A stretch of DNA of 64,000 bases from Luteibacter aegosomatissinici (GTDB lineage Bacteria > Pseudomonadota > Gammaproteobacteria > Xanthomonadales > Rhodanobacteraceae), in assembly GCF_023078495.1 (NCBI RefSeq), contig NZ_CP095742.1, positions 2,790,001 through 2,854,000 of the forward strand, written 5' to 3'. Numbering within the stretch: position 1 is the first letter of the stretch; the number at the start of each line of letters is the position of its first letter. The notes beneath the pieces were generated by a model. That model saw only the letters and a list, made by a program, of their open reading frames with translations. It made no database searches and was not told the origin of the DNA. The position numbers were made by a program, and so were the translations under genes. Of this stretch, positions 8,770 to 17,015 are shown in pieces.

Positions 8770-9822
8770 ATGGGCCGCCATTCAAACAACCAACCACCTC
8801 CGAATCTTTTGTTCCGCATGGGCCTCATCGGCGTGGCTGTTGGAGCCACCGTCATCGTCTTTGGCTACGTTGGCGGCTGGCTCGACCCCTCGCGGGTGAC
8901 ACCGGAGAAGATTGTCGATGAGTTCCAGTCGGCCGGTGGCACCCATCCGGGATTTCGACGCAACCACTCCAAGGGGGTTTGCGTTTCCGGTCACTTCGAT
9001 GGAAATGGTGCGCTGTCTGCGTACTCGAGTGCCTCGGTATTCAAGGCGGTGCAAACACCGGTTGTCGGCCGCCTCGCCCTTCCGGGGAGCAACCCGCTGG
9101 CGCCCGACAGCAGCATTCCGATGCGCAGCCTTGCCCTGAAATTCGACCTGCCCGGTGGCGAGCAGTGGCGAACCGGCATGAATTCCGTGCACATGTTTCC
9201 CGTCTCCACGCCGGATGCGTTCTATGCGCTCCAGGTCGCGGGCGCGGCTGACAAGACAACCGGCAAGCCGGACCCGGAAAAGCTCAAGGCCTTTTACGCC
9301 GCCCATCCGGAAACCGCACCGTTCCTGACCTGGATTCATGCGGCCAAACCGTCTGCCAGTTATGTCACCGAAACGTATGAGAGCATCAATGCGTTTTACC
9401 TTCGCAACGACGCAGGAAAGCGCCAGGCCGTCCGCTGGAAGTTGGTGTCCGAGACACCCACGCCGGGCGACGGCGGTGCCGCTGCGGGGGACGGGGACTA
9501 TCTTGAGGCGGACCTTGTCCGCCAACTGGCAAAGGGGGACCCCGTTGACGATTCGGCAGGGCCCCGGCCGGATGCCCGGCCGACTGTCGACGCCGGCACA
9601 CTGGCGATCGACCGCAAAACACCCCAGGCGTCCAGCAACTGCCGCGACATCAATTACGACCCGACCATCCTGTACGACCCGACCATCCTGCCCCGGGGCA
9701 TCGAGGCGTCAGGCGACCCACTCCTCGCCGCCCGCTCCGCTGCCTACGCAGAATCGTACCCGCGCCGGACGAGCGAGGAAGGGCACTTTCCAAGAACGAC
9801 CGCACCGAAGGCGTCGCGTTAA
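8770..9822 (+). CDS. Catalase-related peroxidase (SrpA-like)
   Basis: A 350-residue protein starting with one membrane segment (about residues 17-36), then the small catalase core: RRNHSKGVCVSGHF with the distal haem histidine H66, and NSVHMFPVSTPDAFYAL. This matches catalase-family peroxidases of the SrpA type, about 350 residues long, membrane-anchored and probably periplasmic, which reduce hydrogen peroxide or organic peroxides. The ATG at 8770 follows a GAGG about a dozen bases upstream. The next gene, a cytochrome b561, overlaps its stop codon (TAATG), a pairing that suggests electron delivery to the peroxidase. The C-terminal region carries an exact in-frame 18-bp tandem duplication at 9655-9690. 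Operator site 1 lies upstream. Confidence 0.85.
   Translation: MGRHSNNQPPPNLLFRMGLIGVAVGATVIVFGYVGGWLDPSRVTPEKIVDEFQSAGGTHPGFRRNHSKGVCVSGHFDGNGALSAYSSASVFKAVQTPVVGRLALPGSNPLAPDSSIPMRSLALKFDLPGGEQWRTGMNSVHMFPVSTPDAFYALQVAGAADKTTGKPDPEKLKAFYAAHPETAPFLTWIHAAKPSASYVTETYESINAFYLRNDAGKRQAVRWKLVSETPTPGDGGAAAGDGDYLEADLVRQLAKGDPVDDSAGPRPDARPTVDAGTLAIDRKTPQASSNCRDINYDPTILYDPTILPRGIEASGDPLLAARSAAYAESYPRRTSEEGHFPRTTAPKASR
9655..9690 (+). repeat. Perfect 18-bp tandem duplication inside the peroxidase gene
   Basis: TACGACCCGACCATCCTG occurs twice head to tail (9655-9672 and 9673-9690), giving YDPTIL-YDPTIL in the protein. Perfect identity at every codon position points to a recent slippage or duplication event. 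It lies near the C-terminus, away from the haem motif. Confidence 0.9.
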
Positions 9823-10363
9823 TGGCACGCCTCATCATGTTCCATCCTGTCGCCCCTGTCCTTCACTGGGCCATGGCCGTCATGGTGCTCTCGATGCTGC
9901 TGTTTGTCGGGCAGGCATGGTCACCAGCGTCGAGACCACGCATGACTGGCTCTTTGCCCTCCACAAGCCCCTCGGCATTGCGGTCTTCGTCCTCGCCCCC
10001 ACCCGCCTTGCCTTCCGCCTGACGCATCCGGCGCCGCCGCTGCCCGATGACCTGCCGGAGTGGCAAAAGCTCGCCGCACATGGGTCACATGTGATGCTCT
10101 ACATCGTCATGATTGCGATGCCGCTCATTGGTTGGGCGACGCTGTCGGCAGGCGGCTATCCGGTCACCCTCGGCGGCGGTCTCATCCTGCCCTCCATTGC
10201 GCCGATGGACGCGACGCTCTTTGCGTGGCGCCGTCACTCGCACCGGTATCTGGCGTGGCTGTTTTTTGTGACCTTCCTCGCCCACATGGGCGCGGCCCTG
10301 CTCCACGGGCTCATCCGCAGGGACGGCGTGTTCGAGAGCATGACGTTGCGCCGCCGTCGGTGA
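9822..10363 (+). pseudogene. Cytochrome b561 family protein, one frameshift
   Basis: Reading from the ATG at 9822 gives the N-terminus of a b561 protein (MARLIMFHPVAPVLHWAMAV..LLFVG) and then loses frame. A second frame from about 9912 continues it to 10363 (GMVTSVETTHDWLFALHKPLGI ... HRYLAWLFFVTFLAHMGAALLHG). Adding one G to the GGG at 9909-9911 joins them as FVGAGMVTS, which fits the family. Haem-ligand histidines lie in both parts (HPVAPVLHW, HKPLG, HGSHVMLY, HYLAW-type segment). The family moves electrons across the inner membrane, here plausibly to the adjacent peroxidase. It is either a one-base deletion mutant or an assembly error in a G run. Confidence 0.75.
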
Positions 10364-10988
10364 CCGAGGACATCCTGCCCCATGGCGGTGACACCCATGA
10401 CGCGGTTTGCTCGCTGCCGACGCGAGCCGGCGTCCGGGGCAGGTCAAACAGGCGCTGATGGTCCATGGGGAAACGCCGCTTGCCAGGACACCTCGGCTTG
10501 TCGGCGCAACCTCCGCCGGCATGGCTGGGGGTTGCCCCCGGGTGCAGGGACCGGACAGCTCGCGGACGGGCCCTGGCGCGGTGGTTGCGTTCAAGCCGCG
10601 CCGGAAGACCGAGATGGCCACCACGCTCGAGCTGTCGCGGCAGTCCTCGCCGGGCGGACCCATCCGGTGCCCGTGACGGCCATTGACCAGTCCGTACTGG
10701 AAGTCGCCCCATCTCCGTACCCTGCCCGATGCCGCAGAGCCAAGCCGGCAACGGACGGGGTGGCCCAATACGGGCCTTCGATGGGCATCCCGGGCGTGCC
10801 CGATGCAAGGACGTTTGCCGCCGCCTCAACGCTCAAAGGGACGAGTATTTCCGGCACCTCTGGCGCGAATAGCGACCAAACGCCGTGCGTGCCGACACCC
10901 CCGGCCTTGCTATTGAGACCCAGGCGGACGTCGAGCGCGGTGTCGCGCGGGGCCTCCTTAGCGCCTCAGCCCTGCTGAACGCCCAACC
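10364..10988. other. 625-bp region with no supported gene
   Basis: All six frames give arginine/proline-rich translations typical of non-coding high-GC DNA. One minus-strand stretch (about 10950 down to 10650) reads less randomly, with RLGLNSKAGGVGTHGVW and PLSVEAAANVLASGTPG, but has no start with a ribosome site and matches no family I know. It may be the remnant of a decayed gene. Confidence 0.4.
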
Positions 10989-12284
10989 TCAGGCGGCGTT
11001 AAGTGCCGAGAAGATCCGGGCCTCGAGCTCAATGAGCTGCCTGAGCATCTCGGCATGACCAACGCTCCGTCCGACCAGGGCCCGCCGGCGTGCCGCACCG
11101 ACGCGGGAAGCAAACCGGTCATCGACCCTCGCGAGGGCGTCGCGGAAGCGTTCGGCATGGCCCGGGGACGTTGCCGACTCACGGTCGAGACAAAGGGAGA
11201 GATTGAACTGTCGCCTGTCTTTTCCGGCGTATTTGACGCGAATGTAGACCGGCCAGTGGAGGTCCGGGCCCGTAACCTCATACCCCCTTGGGCACACCTC
11301 AAAAGAGTTCCTGCGCGAGTAAACGCTCGTCCTTGGCAGAACCGGGATGGCATTGCGCACCTCCGTTGCTACCGACGCAATGCCGCGCATCTGGCCAAGG
11401 GTGGTCATGACGCTCTTGTTTTGCAGCGCGAAGAGACGATGGGTCCAGTTCTGCTCCTTGCCCAAGAGCCAGTTGTTGTCATTCCCGCCGCCCGCAAAGG
11501 TCAGCAACCTGGCCACGGCATCCGGGTAGGTCTGGTGGATGGCAGCGGCCAGTGTCTGGACACGCTCGGTTCTGGGACTCTCCCAATCGGTCAGCTGCTG
11601 GCAGTAGGTGGCGACAAGGCGGGCCGAAGCGTTGCCGCGCTCAACATGCGTCTGCGCCCGTCTTGCAGACGTCTCGAGCCAGTCATAACCCAGGTGCAGC
11701 CAGTAGAGCATGGAGGGACGCGTCGCCCCGGCCTCCCCGTCATGATAGTAGTCGAGTGCCAGATAGACCTGCTCGAGCCCCCGCAGTCTCGGGTTGGCCT
11801 TGAGCGCGCTGCTGACCTCGTCCCGGTACCGCTCGAGCTGTTCGTCGGTGTGCTTTGCGCCAACCTTGTTTTCGATGACCAGGATGAATCCGTTGTGCGT
11901 ATCGACCACGCAAAGGTCGATGCGCTCTCCGTCGCTGACGCGAAGCTCGGTTGTGGTAAATGCCGAGGCAAAGCTCGACGTGCGGACGCGAGAGGCGGGC
12001 CACGCGCTGAAAAAGCGCGCTGTCGCCCCACGTCCATCGAGGCCCGCATCACCCGAGCTGGCAATCGTCGATGCCCTCGTCAGCAGGTCACGCAAGATTT
12101 CATCGCCCTGTCCGTGCCCTTCCTTGGGGTCGAGCATCCAGGCGAGCATGGCCGAGTTCTGGTTCTCGGTCAGGTCGAAGACATCAAAGACACTGTCGCC
12201 GGTCCGGTGGAGTTCACAAAGCTCGACGAGGCGGGAATCCGCCATGAGTTGTTCCATTGACGCGTTCAGTGCATCGGTATCCAT
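10989..12284 (-). CDS. PD-(D/E)XK superfamily nuclease, cassette copy 2
   Basis: A 431-residue paralog of the nuclease at 3379-4668. D123, E138 and K140 occupy the same residue numbers, and 24 of 30 residues in the 11-40 block are identical. The ENQNSAMLAWMLDPKEGHGQGD block is also kept. Divergence rises after residue 200, and the C-terminus differs by short insertions and deletions. The ATG at 12284 has AAGGA 6 bases upstream. It follows its PIN-like partner by 59 bp. Conservation of the catalytic residues in both copies argues that both are functional. Confidence 0.8.
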   Translation of the reverse strand: MDTDALNASMEQLMADSRLVELCELHRTGDSVFDVFDLTENQNSAMLAWMLDPKEGHGQGDEILRDLLTRASTIASSGDAGLDGRGATARFFSAWPASRVRTSSFASAFTTTELRVSDGERIDLCVVDTHNGFILVIENKVGAKHTDEQLERYRDEVSSALKANPRLRGLEQVYLALDYYHDGEAGATRPSMLYWLHLGYDWLETSARRAQTHVERGNASARLVATYCQQLTDWESPRTERVQTLAAAIHQTYPDAVARLLTFAGGGNDNNWLLGKEQNWTHRLFALQNKSVMTTLGQMRGIASVATEVRNAIPVLPRTSVYSRRNSFEVCPRGYEVTGPDLHWPVYIRVKYAGKDRRQFNLSLCLDRESATSPGHAERFRDALARVDDRFASRVGAARRRALVGRSVGHAEMLRQLIELEARIFSALNAA

Positions 12285-12343
12285 GGTCGTCCTTGCTGGT
12301 CATGTTGCGGGGCAAAGGGTGGTTGGCCACATACGGTCAGCCA

Positions 12344-13552
12344 TCATGCCCGTGACTGGTGCGCCATGACCAGCGCGGGTACGTCGGCGAGTGATGGGGC
12401 AATGGCGGTCGCAGCGGAAAGGGGCGACGTCACCAGAAGCCCGGATGCAAAGCGGTCGGACCGGAACACATCGACATGGGGAAGAAACACGGCGTGGAGT
12501 GCGTCAAGATAATCGTGCGACGCACGGCCTACGGGATTTCTCGGCATCGACTCGCTGCTCGACTTGTCGATGACCTGCATCATGAACTCGTGGAGCGCGT
12601 AGAGCGATGGCGTGGTATCGGGCGTCAGGGGCGGGAGCGTATTGAAATCGGACGCGTCCTTTCTGAAAAGCCGGGCAGCCATCAGGCGCGGGACTTCGGT
12701 GAGCCACTCGCTTCGCATTCCCGCGAGCGCCAAGCGGAGACCAGCGAGGCGTTCGGACTTCGACGCCGCCCCTTGCATTCCCTCGTGGGCCTGCCTGGTT
12801 CGATGCGCGTACTCGACCAGGACCGACTCGATGGCCATGCCCTGTGCACGCAGCCCGCGCACAACGCCCTGACCACGCTCGCCGCTGCGAACGACCCATT
12901 CAGCAAAGTTGACGATGTCGCCGAGCGCCTCACGGTGGAGAAGATTGATGTCAGCGGAAGTCGTCGACGTCTTGAGGGCCGAGAGAAGACGCAAGCGGTC
13001 CTTTTCGCGGAACGGATAGCTGTCGATGAGGACGGCCAGTCGTTCTTCCTCGGCTGGCGTTGCAGCACTCGCTCGAAAGGTCTGGGCCAGCTTCTTCATC
13101 CTGTAGCGGCGCTCAGTGCGACTGCTGCCAGGCGTCGCCTTCCACTCCTCCATGAGCGACTTTCGCACATCACCCCAGAGGTCGGGAATCTCGCCCAGCT
13201 GGTAAAACCAGTCGGTGGGCATAGGCGCGCGAACGCGCGACTTCCGGTGGCGGGCGACAATGCGCCGGACTTCGTGGTCGAGGATGGCCCAGGCTGAGGG
13301 ATGGTGTTCGAGCCCACTGAGCTCTGCGATGGTACGGATGCGCGCGATGCCCTTGCCAGCCGCGTCCTCATCGACGGGCAGGCTCTCCAGGAGAAGCACG
13401 TCGCTGAACGGGAACCGGGCAAGACCGCGCTCCTTGAGTTCCAGCAAACCGGTCTTCCGTGCAGCGAAACCGGGCGTTGACAGGTTGGAGATGTCCGACG
13501 TGTCGAGGTAGACCGTTGTCGGGCGTTTTGTCAGGGCAGTACGGCGAACCAT
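12344..13552 (-). CDS. PIN-like nuclease with long helical insert, cassette copy 2
   Basis: A 402-residue paralog of the protein at 4733-5947. Acidic residues D17, D20 (TVYLDTSDIS) and E56 (LLESLP) match by number; the C-terminal DYLDALHAVFLPHVDVFRSD gives D350, H353, D361 and D366. A block of 14 identical residues (RIRTIAELSGLEHH) sits near residues 70-84 of both copies. The start at 13552 is chosen for the AAGG about 8 bases upstream; the open frame continues without support. The pair order and spacing (59 bp to the PD-(D/E)XK gene) mirror copy 1. Confidence 0.7.
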   Translation of the reverse strand: MVRRTALTKRPTTVYLDTSDISNLSTPGFAARKTGLLELKERGLARFPFSDVLLLESLPVDEDAAGKGIARIRTIAELSGLEHHPSAWAILDHEVRRIVARHRKSRVRAPMPTDWFYQLGEIPDLWGDVRKSLMEEWKATPGSSRTERRYRMKKLAQTFRASAATPAEEERLAVLIDSYPFREKDRLRLLSALKTSTTSADINLLHREALGDIVNFAEWVVRSGERGQGVVRGLRAQGMAIESVLVEYAHRTRQAHEGMQGAASKSERLAGLRLALAGMRSEWLTEVPRLMAARLFRKDASDFNTLPPLTPDTTPSLYALHEFMMQVIDKSSSESMPRNPVGRASHDYLDALHAVFLPHVDVFRSDRFASGLLVTSPLSAATAIAPSLADVPALVMAHQSRA

Positions 13553-13683
13553 TGAGCGGCCTTGGCGTGGAAGGGGTGGGGGCGTCCTGGGCCATCGACC
13601 CGATGATTGGTGGCGTGTCGTCAGTACCAGCGGGAGGCAGGGCGTGGCCTGAGGAGTCGCCGTCCCGGAAATGCGCGCGGATT

Positions 13684-14088
13684 TCAGGCCATCGCGGACT
13701 CGTTTGCAGCAATCCACTCATCGAGTTCGTCGATGTCATTGGTCAGCACGACGACGTCGCGCACATGCGTGCACCCTTCGAGTTCGACCATGCGTTCAGG
13801 TGCCGTCCAAAGGGCAAGAATCACGCCGCGCTCAAAGCGCGAGGTGATGGCCGATACGAGCCTGACCGGATGACCGTTGCCGAGAACGAGGGTCCGCTTG
13901 AGGAGCCTTTGCAACATGTCGCCAGGCAGTGCCGCCGCAAGGTCGGAGCTGCCGAGGTGTCCGATGGCCGGGACAAAATACGTCAGTCCGACGCCGTCCG
14001 ATTCGGCAAGGCGGTGGGCATGGGCGACGGCACCGCGCAGCCTGTCGAGGTCAGAGCGGTTTGCACGGAAGACCGTAAAGCGCGGCAT
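13684..14088 (-). CDS. Hypothetical protein of 134 residues upstream of cassette copy 2
   Basis: A compact alpha/beta-looking protein: a strand-like MPRFTVFRANRS start, a helical middle, then GVILALWTAPERMVELEG, THVRDVVVLTNDIDELDEWI and a short tail. The pattern resembles uncharacterised small proteins whose C-terminal half alternates strands and helices; I cannot name the family. It is on the same strand as the PIN-like gene and ends 131 bp before it. No counterpart exists beside cassette copy 1, so it is either an optional third member or an unrelated neighbour. Confidence 0.55.
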   Translation of the reverse strand: MPRFTVFRANRSDLDRLRGAVAHAHRLAESDGVGLTYFVPAIGHLGSSDLAAALPGDMLQRLLKRTLVLGNGHPVRLVSAITSRFERGVILALWTAPERMVELEGCTHVRDVVVLTNDIDELDEWIAANESAMA

Positions 14089-14206
14089 CGGTGGGCCTGA
14101 TTAAAACGCCAATCGTCGCAACCTGCCACAGCCTTCGCTTGGATGGGACTGAGGATAGCGGCATCTGCCGCAGCCTCAAACAAGGCCGCAGCAACGCCTC
14201 GCCCCA

Positions 14207-14252
14207 GACTCGAGTGAGCCGGGCCCGGGGCGAGTCCGCCCCCGGGCCTTTT
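14207..14252 (+). terminator. Terminator-like hairpin in the leader of the hydrolase gene (possible attenuator)
   Basis: A GC-rich stem (left arm 14222-14232, right arm 14238-14248 with one bulged C) is followed by TTTT at 14249-14252. It ends about 9 bases before the AAGGAG ribosome site of the gene at 14274. An alternative pairing of GACTCG (14207-14212) with CGAGTC (14231-14236) would open the terminator stem. That mutual exclusion is what attenuators look like, but it could equally be the terminator of an upstream transcript. Confidence 0.45.
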
Positions 14253-14273
14253 GTCCATGCCAAGGAGATACCC

Positions 14274-15047
14274 ATGTCCCGTCTGTTTCTCGGCGCCGCA
14301 ATGCTTGCGGCAACCGTCCTTCCCCCGACCAGCCACGCTGCCACACGGCCAACCATCGTGCTCGTCCATGGGGCCTTCGCCGACTCGTCGAGCTGGAATG
14401 GCGTCATCGGCCAACTCCAGAAGGACGGCTACACCGTCGTCGCCGCTGCAAACCCGTTGCGCTCGGTCAAGGGTGATGCGGCGTCAGTCGCTCGCGTCGT
14501 CGGGAGCATCAAGGGCGACGTTGTCCTCGTCGGCCACTCCTATGGCGGCTCGGTCATCACGCAGGCCGCCGAAGGCCAGGCGAATGTGCGTGCGCTCGTC
14601 TACGTCGCCGCTTTTGCCCCTGCAGTCGGCGAGTCGGGCATGGCACTGTCCAGGAAATATCCAGGGAGCACCCTGGGGCCGACCCTCGCCCCGCCGGTAG
14701 CGCTCGCCTCGGGCGGACATGACCTTTTCATCGAACAGGCAAAGTTTCCGGCGCAGTTTGCCGCCGACCTGCCACCAAAGACTGCAGCACTGATGGCTGC
14801 CGGCCAGCGCCCGGTCACAGACACCGCGCTCAACGACGCACCGACGTCCGCTGCCTGGACGCACATCCCTTCCTGGCACATTTATGGTGACGCTGACAAA
14901 TGCATCCCGCCTGCGGCCATGGCCTTCATGGCCGAGCGCGCAGCGTCCAAGAAGACCGTGGTCATCAAGGGCGCGTCCCATGTCGTCATGGTGTCCCACC
15001 CGCTCGAGGTCGCACACGTCATTGAAGAGGCTGCAGCCGCAAAGTGA
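14274..15047 (+). CDS. Exported alpha/beta hydrolase
   Basis: A 257-residue protein with a signal peptide (cleavage expected after HA-A, about residue 22). The alpha/beta-hydrolase core follows: TIVLVHGAFADSSSW, nucleophile elbow GHSYGG with S89, an acid in IYGDADKCIPP and the histidine in GASHVVMVSHP. The family hydrolyses small esters or similar compounds, here in the periplasm or outside the cell; the substrate is unknown. The start is fixed by a strong AAGGAG 6 bases upstream. A paralog lies at 57942-58733. A terminator-like hairpin lies in the leader, and a strong hairpin at 15054-15082 follows. Confidence 0.85.
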   Translation: MSRLFLGAAMLAATVLPPTSHAATRPTIVLVHGAFADSSSWNGVIGQLQKDGYTVVAAANPLRSVKGDAASVARVVGSIKGDVVLVGHSYGGSVITQAAEGQANVRALVYVAAFAPAVGESGMALSRKYPGSTLGPTLAPPVALASGGHDLFIEQAKFPAQFAADLPPKTAALMAAGQRPVTDTALNDAPTSAAWTHIPSWHIYGDADKCIPPAAMAFMAERAASKKTVVIKGASHVVMVSHPLEVAHVIEEAAAAK

Positions 15048-15053
15048 GTCTGC

Positions 15054-15082
15054 AATGCAGCGCCCGGACCGGGCGCTGCATT
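15054..15082. terminator. Convergent-gene hairpin
   Basis: AATGCAGCGCCC pairs with GGGCGCTGCATT around a 5-base loop, lying between the convergent hydrolase and flavoprotein genes. There is no clear T-run, so it is terminator-like but could also be an mRNA-stabilising stem. Confidence 0.6.
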
Positions 15083-15088
15083 GGTGTG

Positions 15089-16762
15089 TCACGCGTTTTC
15101 TTCTGTGAGAGGAGGGGCGAGATACTGATGGACGCTTGCGATGACCGCCGAGCCTTCCCCGACTCCGGCGGCGACTCGCTTGATGGAGCCCGAGCGGACA
15201 TCGCCAATGGCAAAGATGCCCGGCTTCGCTGTTGCAAACGTCCCGCCAGCGTCCGGGGCAACGCCGGCATCGATTCCTGTCAGGACAAACCCACCTGCGT
15301 CAAGCGGAAGGCAGCCTCCGAGCCAGTCGGTGTTGGGTTCGGCGCCAATCATGACAAAGAGCCCGGACACCCGCAGGTTGCGGTCAACCCCCGAGGCGCT
15401 GTTGTGCCAGATGACTTCTTCGAGGTAGGTGCCGCCGTTGAGCGCCGTGATCGAAGACCGCGCATGGAGCGTGATGCGGGAAGACTGCTCGATGCGCCGG
15501 ACGAGATAGTCGGACATGGTCTCGGCCAGACCCTCTCCCCGTACGAGGATGTGGACGTGCGAGGCACTGGCGGCAAGAAACACGGCCGCCTGCCCTGCCG
15601 AGTTGCCGCCACCGACAACCACGACTTCGCTACCCGCAGAAAGCTGTGCTTCCATGTGCGTTGCCGCGTAATGGATGCCCTGCCCCTCGAACCGCGCATA
15701 GTCGTTGAGGACAAGCTTCCGGTAGCGGGCGCCCGTGGCGATGACGATGCTTCGCGTCATCACGAACTGCCCGTCGTCGAGCGCCATGACAAGGGGTCGC
15801 CCGCTGCAGTCGAGGGAAACGGCGGCACGGGAAACGGAGAGGCGTGCACCGAACTTCTGGGCCTGGGCCTGGGCACGTCCGGCAAGCTCGTGGCCCGAGA
15901 CGCCGGCCGGAAAACCGAGGTAGTTTTCAATTTTGGACGATGTGCCCGCCTGGCCGCCGGGCGCGAGGCTTTCGATGACCAGGGTGTCAAGGCCTTCGGA
16001 TGCGGCATAGACCGCCGCCGCAAGGCCCGCCGGCCCGGCACCGACCACCGTCACATCGAACACGTGCCCGGGCTCGATGCGTTCCGTCAGGCCGAGGGTG
16101 TCGGCAAGTTCTGCGGCACCCGGGTTCTTGAGCACCTCGCGGCGGACCGTCATGACGACTGGAAGGTCGGCGGCGGACAGATTGAAGCTTTCGAGCTCCG
16201 CCAGACCCGCCTCATCGGTCTCGGTATCGACAAGGGCGAAGGGGTAGTTGTTGCGCTCGAGGAAGCGGCGAATGCGCTGGGTGTCGCCCCCATGCGCAGG
16301 ACCGATGATGATGAGGCCCCCGACACTGGTCTTCAGGATGCGGGCGCGGCGGAGCATGTAGGCCCGCATCACCACCTCGCCGATGTCCGGCTCGAACGAC
16401 ACCATCGACCGGAACTGGTCACGGCGAAGCCGGATGACGCGCGCGCCCGGGCCCGCCCGTCCGGAGACCTTGATTTCACGGTCGGTCAGGGTATCGAGTT
16501 CGCCACTGATTTGGCCCTCCCGATGCACCGTCACCGTCCGCAACACACCCCCGGCATCGTGCTCGAACGCCTCGATGCTGCCTTTGACGACGACGAAGAA
16601 ATCAGGCGCCCGCTGCCCGCGCTCATAGAGCACTGTGCCCTCGGCCACGTCTTCCTCCACGCCATATCGCGCGAGTCGCTGGAGCATGTCGTCGTCGAGG
16701 CGGGGAAAGGCGTCCGCATCGCGCCCGTCCATCCCGCCCGAACCAGTTCCGTGAGCTGTCAT
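15089..16762 (-). CDS. Cyclic-nucleotide-binding-domain / thioredoxin-reductase-like flavoprotein, paralog 1
   Basis: A 557-residue fusion. Residues about 22-145 form a CRP-type cyclic-nucleotide-binding fold (ERGQRAPDFFVVVKG, SGELDTLTDRE). Residues 234-557 form a class II pyridine nucleotide-disulfide oxidoreductase: FAD motif GAGPAG at 240-245, APGGQAGTSSKIENYLGFP, NAD(P)H motif GGGNSAGQAA and the final FAIGDVRSG. The CATC redox centre of true thioredoxin reductases is replaced by AATH (GIHYAATHMEA), so it cannot use the usual dithiol. A middle segment (about 145-230) resembles a thioredoxin-fold linker. The start at 16762 has GGAGG 8 bases upstream. Operator site 2 overlaps its promoter. 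The paralog at 41380-43041 has the same domains and operator. Confidence 0.88.
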   Translation of the reverse strand: MTAHGTGSGGMDGRDADAFPRLDDDMLQRLARYGVEEDVAEGTVLYERGQRAPDFFVVVKGSIEAFEHDAGGVLRTVTVHREGQISGELDTLTDREIKVSGRAGPGARVIRLRRDQFRSMVSFEPDIGEVVMRAYMLRRARILKTSVGGLIIIGPAHGGDTQRIRRFLERNNYPFALVDTETDEAGLAELESFNLSAADLPVVMTVRREVLKNPGAAELADTLGLTERIEPGHVFDVTVVGAGPAGLAAAVYAASEGLDTLVIESLAPGGQAGTSSKIENYLGFPAGVSGHELAGRAQAQAQKFGARLSVSRAAVSLDCSGRPLVMALDDGQFVMTRSIVIATGARYRKLVLNDYARFEGQGIHYAATHMEAQLSAGSEVVVVGGGNSAGQAAVFLAASASHVHILVRGEGLAETMSDYLVRRIEQSSRITLHARSSITALNGGTYLEEVIWHNSASGVDRNLRVSGLFVMIGAEPNTDWLGGCLPLDAGGFVLTGIDAGVAPDAGGTFATAKPGIFAIGDVRSGSIKRVAAGVGEGSAVIASVHQYLAPPLTEENA

Positions 16763-16821
16763 TGCAATATCCTCCGTCGGGCCACCTGCTGCATACCCGA
16801 ACGACGGCACCAGATGCATTA

Positions 16822-16838
16822 CCTTCAGATATTGAAGT
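16822..16838. promoter_or_regulatory. Inverted-repeat operator, site 2, with promoter for the flavoprotein gene
   Basis: CCTTCA-GATAT-TGAAGT on the plus strand. On the minus strand a -35 box TTGACC (16852-16857) is followed after exactly 17 bases by CAATAT (16829-16834), so the repeat covers the -10. That placement fits a repressor site. It is 60 bp upstream of the start at 16762 and is also in the divergent leader of the gene at 17016. Confidence 0.75.
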
Positions 16839-17015
16839 GTTGTGTCGTGCGGGTCAAGGCGCACCTGGCCATTGATGCCGCTTTGCGCCGGACAGATGTG
16901 CGCGTCACTCCTGTCCAATTGGCCCGCCCGGCCGCACGGTAAAAGTGCATCAGGTCCGGAACGCGGGCCTCGACCCGGCAGCCCGGGCGCACTCGTTGAC
17001 TCCCAGGACCCTGCC

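Noticed and set aside
10382-10978. A 198-codon plus-strand frame between the b561 gene and nuclease copy 2
   Set aside because: It has no ribosome site, and the composition is that of non-coding high-GC DNA.
11055-12260. A 401-codon plus-strand frame opposite the second PD-(D/E)XK gene
   Set aside because: It is antisense to the conserved nuclease motifs; an equivalent frame is also present opposite copy 1 only because the two genes are paralogs.
15044-16942. A 632-codon plus-strand frame opposite the first flavoprotein gene
   Set aside because: It is antisense to well-supported FAD and NAD(P)H motifs and has no family-like sequence.
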